64,000 nt of DNA from Moraxella bovoculi 237 (lineage in GTDB: Bacteria > Pseudomonadota > Gammaproteobacteria > Pseudomonadales > Moraxellaceae). The stretch is taken from contig NZ_AOMT01000005.1 in NCBI RefSeq assembly GCF_000696305.2, positions 1 through 64,000 on the forward strand, written 5' to 3'. This document shows positions 57,401 through 64,000 of the stretch, one piece after another; position 1 is the stretch's first letter, and each line of letters opens with the position of its first letter. A program made the translations under genes and the position numbers. The notes under the pieces are model-generated. The model searched no databases. It was not told where the DNA came from and was given only the letters and a program-made list of their open reading frames with translations.

Positions 57401-59536
57401 ATGGACGATGGTAATTCGCTGCCGACATTGTATGTGGATGTGGCAGCCGGTGGTGTTCGTACGGCTGATTTTGTCGCTCAGGAGGTGCGCGCCCTTGGTA
57501 AGATTGTCAATCTTGGCAATTCAGACAGTCAGCTACTTGTTGATGTCAAGGACATCATCGCTCTGGGTCGTGTGATCCGTTCAGCGCGTTTGGACTTCCG
57601 TGGTACAGAACAAAGCCATATCATGACCATCAACACGCAATCGCCTGATAATGGGGTGAATGCCAAGGTCGAGGGTGGTCTTGATCGGGCCAATGGTCGC
57701 TATCGTGGCATCCTTAGTGATGGCGTACTGCAGAGCAAGTTCGGCCTGCTTACCCAGCGTCAGCCGACAGAGTTTAGTTACGGCATTAGTGATAATAGCA
57801 TTGCTTTGGCGGCGCATTGTTGGACAGCGACAGGGATGGATAATGCTGAACAAGGGTCGCTTTGTCTACAAGACACCTTGCGCTATTCGGCTAATGGCGG
57901 TAATGTTAACTTGGGCGTTCAGAACTTAGACACGTCGGTATTCTCGGCGGTGTTACCTGATGACATTCATTGGCAATCTACCTTAAATGGCAGGGTGCAG
58001 GCGAATTGGCAGCAGGGCACAAACCCTACTGTTAATGCGGTGCTGTATTCGGACAATGGTCGTGTGGGATTGGATCAAGACGGCGCCTATGTTGAGATGC
58101 CTTATGAGCGTGTCTCTGTCATCGCCCAAAGCGTTACCGAGGGGCTAAAACTACGCGCAGACATCGCAGGTTCAGCAGCGCGTGGTTATGCTGATGTGGT
58201 AATCGATGCATTTCAGGAGAATCAAAAGCCAATCTCAGGCGCATTGTTAATTAATGACATTAATCTTGCGGTATTAAGACCGTTTTTCCCGAATTTCCAA
58301 ACCCTAACAGGTACGGCTAATATCGCAGGCGGTCTGGGCGGCACATTAAGCCAACCGCTATTTTATGGTAATGCCAACCTAAGTAATGGCGTTCTTGCGC
58401 TGGCAGGCGTGCCGATTAACCTAAGTAACATTAATGCTAACGCTCAGATTCGTGGCACAAATGCTGTATTGGCGGGTGATTTTACCGCAGGTCAGGGCGA
58501 TGGCGAGCTGTCGGGCGAGTTTGATTGGTCTCAGACGTTGCAGGCGCGCCTTCGCATCTTTGGTGAGGATTTGGACGTGAGTCAGCCGCCACTAGTAACG
58601 GCCAAGATGACCCCTGATATTGAAGTGATCGTTCGTCCTTTTGAAAAATATATTGACATCCAAGGCGTTATCTCTGTACCAAGCGCCATTATTCGCCCAC
58701 CTGAAGCGACGGCAGACATCGTGAGTGAGTCTGACGATGTTGCGGTGTTGGATCGCCGTGCTACAGGCAACGTTGAGCAAGTATTGGCGGTAACCGCGCC
58801 TTGGAGTATTAATGCAGACATCGGTCTTGACTTGGGTGATGACGTGACTTTCCGCGGATTGGGTGCACGCTTACCATTGGCTGGCGCTCTTCATATCACG
58901 CAGGCTGATCAAGGAGTGATGCGAGGATTAGGCGTGGTACAGGTATCAGAGCGCACTACCATTGATGGCATTGGGCAGAATCTTGAGCTGAATTATGTGC
59001 AGATTCGCTTTAATGGCGATGTTATGAATCCTAGATTGTCCATCGAAGCAGAAAAAGAAATCGAGGGTCGGACGGTCGGTGTGCGCATCAAGGGCACAGC
59101 CAATAATCCTGACATTACTGTATTTAATGATGCAGGCTTAACAGAACAGCAGGCGATGAACGCCATTGTGACAGGGCGCATTACCGAGTCGGCTGATAGT
59201 CAGATTTCAGAACAAAGATTCCGCTCGCAGGTCACCAATAACCTCGCTGCTGCAGGCTTGAATCTAGGCTTATCGGGCACTCGTAATATCACCAATCAGA
59301 TCGGTCAGGCATTTGGTTTGGAGGGGCTTACCATCGATGCATCGGGCAATTCTGATGATACGAGCGTGATTGTGACGGGATATATCAGCCCTGATCTATA
59401 CATCCGCTATGGCGTTGGTCTGTTCAATGCCGAATCTGAGCTGTCCATGCGCTACCAGCTGACGCGACGGATTTATATTGAAGCTGCTAGCGCGGCAGAG
59501 AATACTGTCGATATGATTTATCGATGGAAGTTTTAA
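54461..59536 (+). CDS. tamB: TamB, AsmA-like translocation and assembly module
   Basis: About 1690 residues. A cytoplasmic N-terminus rich in charged residues is followed by a membrane anchor (about 58-88), then a very long beta-rich periplasmic part, and a C-terminal DUF490 domain (NYVQIRFNGDVMNPRLSIEA, VGVRIKGTANNPDITVF, LTEQQAMNAIVTGR) ending in DMIYRWKF. It bridges the envelope and, with TamA or BamA, serves protein insertion and lipid transport. The start is uncertain: TTG 54434, ATG 54461 and ATG 54497 are in frame, none with a good ribosome binding site. Directly after tamA, a single operon, closed by the terminator at 59571. Confidence 0.94.
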   Translation: MARYFDIFDDFDMTDKSNHSPDDHNAQRAHGADLLTPKEPVSVLAPKSPKLPKKRSWLAYLFYLVLTLLVVLALLLVLLFYAMGTQGGTKFLLEKIALETGTQLKYSEGNLRDGVWVSDVKIAQGENIEIQVDKAYVQLGWRAVLARQVHLVNSQIDTLNIINKKPPTGEPFDYATIDLPVTLKFDNTSAKQIIYSQVTKNPIYLHDIHVQDGTWAGTKIKLNDAKIRYDDDVAVSHIHGEINLTGDYPLNATADVEVTAINKAYFGVLHVQASGTLKRTFGTLTSKYNERDIQGEFIAQGLDENSPFSARLNFDEVVLPYAAEQNITLKDGTITADGVVSNIELRINTDLIAKDIPSGRYRGRGVVRDGGMDIPYLRADTPSGALTAKGRMEWSDEFELHATLSGNGYKVREVLPIEYQDYQAYLPKTLTGDLGVNYYYLDDDNHTRFEFDLNQKDGEEIRATLSQSQDNPNSPWLIHADWRNIIRANVPNIDNIHSTHGTADIRLEEGRTYIDARGHIKQLSVAPQGDYVVQANIEKGERIHLTDFKYDGVLGDLSGVGRIDLATAQKPLAWQFDLTTNRFIPNAYFDTPDKTPFQAISGHVTAMGRMRSDRSNHKLNIHDIDLKHTDLTATLADNETVSIKGLGNAQVRLMGSDVKYFDAKFDGDVNQSMLPQVGLAKVDIEASGDLNLMTISRLNVDTTSGKASATGKIDLTQGIGWDVRARLDEIDTKNFVGDNANLIAVITGDLVTKGRYDNQKLSDVTAQFDGEVIHDKLPKGALSFDVAGQDERYDVRSFDYKGDAGGLHANGFIDISQGYTWDASATMNRFNVGAFVQDLPSDLTGGFRVRGDWRKQSQAVNIDQLDLKGTLRGQSFSAEGSLIADLALPSDLKAYMNQITTQAPTNVDELLALRGQIDNSARQTQSIIKKLSADNLNIRLGDNALAINGDKSELTTSVSITDLSQILPNAQGAIKGGVILMDDGNSLPTLYVDVAAGGVRTADFVAQEVRALGKIVNLGNSDSQLLVDVKDIIALGRVIRSARLDFRGTEQSHIMTINTQSPDNGVNAKVEGGLDRANGRYRGILSDGVLQSKFGLLTQRQPTEFSYGISDNSIALAAHCWTATGMDNAEQGSLCLQDTLRYSANGGNVNLGVQNLDTSVFSAVLPDDIHWQSTLNGRVQANWQQGTNPTVNAVLYSDNGRVGLDQDGAYVEMPYERVSVIAQSVTEGLKLRADIAGSAARGYADVVIDAFQENQKPISGALLINDINLAVLRPFFPNFQTLTGTANIAGGLGGTLSQPLFYGNANLSNGVLALAGVPINLSNINANAQIRGTNAVLAGDFTAGQGDGELSGEFDWSQTLQARLRIFGEDLDVSQPPLVTAKMTPDIEVIVRPFEKYIDIQGVISVPSAIIRPPEATADIVSESDDVAVLDRRATGNVEQVLAVTAPWSINADIGLDLGDDVTFRGLGARLPLAGALHITQADQGVMRGLGVVQVSERTTIDGIGQNLELNYVQIRFNGDVMNPRLSIEAEKEIEGRTVGVRIKGTANNPDITVFNDAGLTEQQAMNAIVTGRITESADSQISEQRFRSQVTNNLAAAGLNLGLSGTRNITNQIGQAFGLEGLTIDASGNSDDTSVIVTGYISPDLYIRYGVGLFNAESELSMRYQLTRRIYIEAASAAENTVDMIYRWKF

Positions 59537-59570
59537 TACAAGATAATCGCACGGATTGACTTAAGCCAAA

Positions 59571-59607
59571 AACCAATAACACCGCGGATTTTGCGGTGTT
59601 ATTGGTT
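59571..59607 (+). terminator. Terminator of tamAB
   Basis: 15-bp perfect stem AACCAATAACACCGC / GCGGTGTTATTGGTT with a 7-base loop. 35 bases past the tamB stop. It lacks a long T run but is very stable. Confidence 0.8.
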
Positions 59608-59700
59608 TGGAGAAATGCTTTTACTGTTCTTTGGATCCATTGCGCCAAATGACTGTGCAACGGATCATTATCTATCATTAAGTGTTAAACGATTACTGTA

Positions 59701-59868
59701 TTATTTGGTTAAAATGAGGCGATTGTTACGTGTCAAGCGCAGACGATATTCCTCACCTTGATGCTCAATGCGCACTTCCTTGGTCAGCGCGAACAGATTC
59801 TGAGAGTGCAGGGTTGGAAGTCGAGTGGTTTCGCGGTTACTGAAGTAGCGGGCGATTGTCGTAGTCAT
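59701..59868 (-). CDS. hemP: Hemin uptake protein HemP
   Basis: 55 residues. The C-terminal half, EVRIEHQGEEYRLRLTRNNRLILTK, is the HemP/HmuP family signature; these small proteins accompany haem uptake genes and may act as regulators. The ATG at 59866-59868 has AAGGAA 8 bases upstream; a longer frame to 59916 adds a Lys/Arg-rich piece with no family match. It stands alone, facing tamB, with no haem receptor or TonB gene beside it. A Fur-type box at 60034-60048 lies about 170 bases upstream, which agrees with iron control. Confidence 0.85.
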   Translation of the reverse strand: MTTTIARYFSNRETTRLPTLHSQNLFALTKEVRIEHQGEEYRLRLTRNNRLILTK

Positions 59869-60033
59869 GGCGGTTTTCCTTTTGGTTGGTGGGTTGCGGG
59901 TTTTTTCCCGAGCCACTTTTGGCTTAAACTGTGGACATAAAGCGCTTGATTAATTAAAATTAAATACTTAAACAGCGCAAAATGATAATTCACATAATTT
60001 GTTTTAAAATTGCATCTGTTATTTATTTTTAAA

Positions 60034-60048
60034 TAACAATAATTATCA
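60034..60048. promoter_or_regulatory. Fur-type iron box in the hemP/Nudix divergent region
   Basis: TAACAATAATTATCA matches the 7-1-7 Fur consensus TGATAATnATTATCA in about 12 of 14 positions. A second partial element AATGATAATT is at 59981-59990. Both lie in the 275-base region between hemP (minus) and the Nudix-TenI gene (plus). Confidence 0.65.
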
Positions 60049-60143
60049 TTTGTGCCAATAATAGCAAATTTTTCAAAGATTGCAAATAATAATTTCAAAA
60101 TTTGAGAATTTTTATCATATTTCTGACAAACGGTATAAAAATA

Positions 60144-61172
60144 ATGACAAACGGTAATTTTAAAGTTAATCTGGATCTAGATTCAAACAAAACCACTCAT
60201 GTTGCAGTGGCTGTATTTAGGCATGGTGATGAATTTTTGCTTGCTAGGCGACATACACATCAGCATCAGGGCGGGAAATTGGAATTCGTAGGGGGAAAAA
60301 TAGAGCAATCCGAATCACCGATATCTGCTCTGATTCGAGAAGTTGATGAAGAGTTGGGCTTGGATATTCATGGGAATGTCATCACAAAGATGGGTCGCAT
60401 TTGGCATGATTATGGTGATAAGGTGGTATGTCTGCACGTATATCAAGTGTTATTGACAGATGATCAATACATAGACTTTCGTGATCGGAAGTTGGGCTGC
60501 GATGGGCAGGAGATCGGATTCTTCAAAAGAGAGGATATTCTTAGCCAAAAGCAGAATTTCCCTGCGGCGAATGCTGCTATTTTAGCTTGGCTGACGTTGC
60601 CAGATACCATCACCATCAGTCATGAGTTGAGATATTTTAATAATAAAACCGGCTGGTTGGATTGTTACAAGAATCTGCCAAAAAATAGTACGCTTCTTGT
60701 ACGAACTAAAGACTCTGATAACGAGGATTTGCTAAGGCTGTTGATAGCGGCGCGTACGGATTTAAGATTGGTTTTGTCGTTAGAAGATTGGCGGAAGGTC
60801 AAGGATGGTCAGAATCTTAGCCTCAATCAAATAATAGCCATTCGATTGACTCATCATGAACTGATGAATATTAATTTATCTGAATTGAATTTGCCGCATC
60901 CGCCCATCATTGCCAGCTGCCATGACATAAACAGCCTGATAAAGGCTAACGAATTGGCGAAACTACACCCTGTTATGGCGTTGCTATTATCGCCAGTCAA
61001 GCCAACTGCCACGCATCCTGATGCATCTGCATTAGGCTGGAAAGTCTTTGAGGAGCTGGCTGAAGTGTCGGACGTGCCTGTAATTGGTCTTGGCGGGTTA
61101 AGCCCTGATGACTTGTCAGATGCACATAAGCACGGCGCGGTTGCGGTTGCGGGGATCAGAGAATTTTTATAA
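60144..61172 (+). CDS. Nudix hydrolase fused to a thiamine phosphate synthase-like (TenI/ThiE) domain
   Basis: 342 residues. The N-terminal Nudix domain has FVGGKIEQSESPISALIREVDEELG (Nudix box G-x5-E-x7-REVxEELG) at about 50-72, MutT-like; the rest from about residue 150 is a TIM-barrel-like region with the ending VIGLGGLSPDDLSDAHKHGAVAVAGI, a thiamine phosphate synthase/TenI signature. This fusion is known in gammaproteobacteria, where the C-terminal half is often degenerate and MutT activity (8-oxo-dGTP removal) is proposed. The ATG at 60144 is chosen to give MTNGNFKVN; an ATG at 60102 has no site before it. Divergent from hemP. Confidence 0.88.
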   Translation: MTNGNFKVNLDLDSNKTTHVAVAVFRHGDEFLLARRHTHQHQGGKLEFVGGKIEQSESPISALIREVDEELGLDIHGNVITKMGRIWHDYGDKVVCLHVYQVLLTDDQYIDFRDRKLGCDGQEIGFFKREDILSQKQNFPAANAAILAWLTLPDTITISHELRYFNNKTGWLDCYKNLPKNSTLLVRTKDSDNEDLLRLLIAARTDLRLVLSLEDWRKVKDGQNLSLNQIIAIRLTHHELMNINLSELNLPHPPIIASCHDINSLIKANELAKLHPVMALLLSPVKPTATHPDASALGWKVFEELAEVSDVPVIGLGGLSPDDLSDAHKHGAVAVAGIREFL

Positions 61173-61208
61173 AAAATAGCCATATTTTAAGATAAAATAA
61201 ACCTTGTT

Positions 61209-61243
61209 AAAACACCCAAATTCATTTAAAATTCAGGTGTTTT
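61209..61243 (+). terminator. Terminator of the Nudix-TenI gene
   Basis: AAAACACC / GGTGTTTT with a 19-base loop, 36 bases past the stop; loop is large, so moderate strength. Confidence 0.6.
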
Positions 61244-61284
61244 GTTATAACTAATATTCCATTCATTTATAAAAGGATATTGCC

Positions 61285-62622
61285 ATGAGCATCTATCAAG
61301 ACCATCTAACCAAGCGCCAAAACCAAGAAACCCAAGCGACTGAGTTACTCGTCGCCCTTGCCAAACTTGCCAGTCAAAACGCAAATGTTTTGTTTTTTGG
61401 TGAGCGTGTGGCTCTGTCGGTATCGGACATCTTGGCAAAACACGCCAAAGCAGGTCTTGACGTGGCGGATACTCTTGCCCTAGCCAAAGACATCACAGCG
61501 ATTAACACCACTGTTGATTTGGGACAAGCGGTTAAAGCAGGCAAAAAAGCCAGCGATTTTGCAAACGGTGCAGAGATACCTGCCACGGACGTGGTGCTAT
61601 ACGGCTTTGGGCGTATTGGACGCATCTTGGCACGTCTACTTATGAGTCGTCCTGCCTCTGATAAGGGCTTGCAACTAAAAGCCATCGTGGTACGTCCTGC
61701 TGGTGATGGCGACCTTGATAAGCGTGGCTCACTACTAGAACGCGATAGTGTGCATGGCTGGTTTGATGGCTCGGTGGAGATTGACAACGCCAATAGCGGT
61801 ATCATCGTAAACGGTCGCTTTATCAAATTCATCTACGCGTCTGACCCTAGTGAGATTGACTACACTGTCCACGGCATTGATAACGCCATAGTGATTGACA
61901 ATACCGGCAAATGGAAAGATGAAGCAGGGCTTGGTAAGCACCTAGCAAGCAAAGGCGTAAAAAAAGTGCTACTGACCGCCCCTGCCAAAGGCGACATCAA
62001 AAACGTGGTCTATGGCGTAAACCATGATACCATCGAGGGCGACACCATCGTATCGGCAGCGTCTTGCACCACCAACGCCATCACGCCAACGCTAAAAGTG
62101 TTACACGACACTTATGGCATCGTAAACGGACATATGGAAACGGTTCACGCTTTCACCAATGACCAAAACTTGGTGGACAACCACCACAAATCCGACCGCC
62201 GTGGTCGTGCCGCCCCCTTGAACATGGTCATGACTTCAACGGGAGCTGCGTCTGCCGTATCCAAAGCCATTCCAGAACTCAAAGGCAAACTCACAGGCAA
62301 TGCCATTCGTGTGCCAACGCCCAATGTGTCTTTGGCGATTTTAAACCTAAACTTTGACAAAGCGGTTGGTTCTGCTGATGAGCTAAACGCTTTTATCAAA
62401 GGCAAGTCAGAAAGTATTGAATGGCAAGAGCAAATTGACTATTCAGACAGCCCCGAAGCGGTATCTACTGATTTTGTGGGTTCTGAAAAAGTGGCGATTT
62501 TTGATGCTAAGGCAACCATCGCCACTGACAACCGTGCAACCCTTTATGTATGGTACGACAACGAGATGGGATACAGCACTCAGGTTGTCCGTGTAGCGGA
62601 AGTCATGGCAAATAATGGCTAA
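61285..62622 (+). CDS. gap: Glyceraldehyde-3-phosphate dehydrogenase, long form
   Basis: 445 residues. An N-terminal extension of about 100 residues with no standard-GAPDH match precedes the Rossmann GFGRIGR (107-113) and the catalytic Cys261 in SAASCTTNAITP; RAAPLNMVMTSTGAASAVSKAIPELKGKLTGNAIRVPTPN and WYDNEMGYSTQVVRV complete the fold. Oxidises or reduces between glyceraldehyde 3-phosphate and 1,3-bisphosphoglycerate. The long form is recalled from Pseudomonas/Acinetobacter relatives and is often tied to gluconeogenesis. AAAGGA is 8 bases before the ATG. Single gene. Confidence 0.93.
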   Translation: MSIYQDHLTKRQNQETQATELLVALAKLASQNANVLFFGERVALSVSDILAKHAKAGLDVADTLALAKDITAINTTVDLGQAVKAGKKASDFANGAEIPATDVVLYGFGRIGRILARLLMSRPASDKGLQLKAIVVRPAGDGDLDKRGSLLERDSVHGWFDGSVEIDNANSGIIVNGRFIKFIYASDPSEIDYTVHGIDNAIVIDNTGKWKDEAGLGKHLASKGVKKVLLTAPAKGDIKNVVYGVNHDTIEGDTIVSAASCTTNAITPTLKVLHDTYGIVNGHMETVHAFTNDQNLVDNHHKSDRRGRAAPLNMVMTSTGAASAVSKAIPELKGKLTGNAIRVPTPNVSLAILNLNFDKAVGSADELNAFIKGKSESIEWQEQIDYSDSPEAVSTDFVGSEKVAIFDAKATIATDNRATLYVWYDNEMGYSTQVVRVAEVMANNG

Positions 62623-62640
62623 TTGCCAATCTGCCATCAA

Positions 62641-62670
62641 AAAACACGCTCAACATTTGGGCGTGTTTTT
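62641..62670 (+). terminator. Terminator of gap
   Basis: AAAACACGC / GCGTGTTTT with inner CAA/TTG pairing and a T8 tail, 18 bases past the stop. Confidence 0.9.
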
Positions 62671-62794
62671 TTTATTTCGCCAATTTGGTCAAATATGGTG
62701 ATTGTTGTCTTTGGTCGCATGATTACAGTTGAAGCCATTCGATAACTTTAATTATGCACATAAATCGACTAAATTCCAATCAGCAAGAGAAATG

Positions 62795-62803
62795 TGATAG
62801 AAT
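62795..62803 (+). promoter_or_regulatory. obg: Extended -10 promoter of obg
   Basis: TGATAGAAT, extended -10, about 35 bases before the obg ATG. TTCCAA (62774-62779) is a weak -35. Confidence 0.5.
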
Positions 62804-62822
62804 ACAGGATAATTTTATTTGA

Positions 62823-64000
<1,178 letters not shown>

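Overview
The window comes from a Gram-negative gammaproteobacterium of the family Moraxellaceae, most likely a Moraxella species. This rests on recalled protein resemblance (petABC next to rplM-rpsI, a long GAPDH, the type of TamA/TamB and glycine cleavage proteins), on moderate GC by eye, and on the many outer-membrane and periplasmic proteins. I could not run a database search, so the species is not settled. I see no rRNA, tRNA, IS element, prophage or CRISPR array.

Layout. 1-2015: 5' part of a large autotransporter that runs off the left edge. 2281-6133: petABC (cytochrome bc1) and rplM-rpsI, all on the minus strand. 6350-8495: rsmD, divergent from a DUF445-type membrane protein. 8685-13041: ccmFGHI, the haem-ligation half of cytochrome c maturation. 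13215-20309: adk, an unknown protein, a HIT protein, an unknown phage-like protein, fpr, trmO, prfB with its programmed frameshift, and a succinyl-CoA:acetate CoA-transferase type enzyme. 20386-28698: apt, cstA, a thiolase divergent from FabG4-like and MaoC-like genes, a serine hydrolase and hpt. 28811-37110: ilvD, a BCCT transporter, an AI-2E family permease, nth, a phosphopantetheinyl transferase and brnQ.

37226-44053 is the most structured part: a glycine cleavage locus on the minus strand, led by a promoter and a tandem glycine riboswitch, then gcvT, two tiny AT-rich ORFs, a first gcvH, an SDR dehydrogenase, a second gcvH (about 88% identical to the first) and gcvP. Long perfect inverted repeats lie just upstream of both gcvT and gcvP. 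The locus looks like a gcv operon that gained extra DNA between duplicated gcvH copies.

44142-46428: a YcgL protein, a small membrane protein and the rpsF-rpsR-rplI operon with a candidate S6:S18 leader. 46468-48882: a badly broken lipoprotein/hydrolase pseudogene. 48998-59536: a periplasmic repeat protein, an LplT-like MFS protein, and the tamA-tamB pair that helps insert outer-membrane proteins. 59701-64000: hemP with a Fur-type box, a Nudix-TenI fusion, gap and the 5' part of obg.

Themes: respiratory cytochrome assembly (petABC, ccmFGHI), envelope biogenesis (autotransporter, TamAB, LplT-like), and use of amino acids and organic acids rather than sugars (gcv system, BrnQ, CstA, CoA-transferase, a GAPDH that could work in gluconeogenesis).
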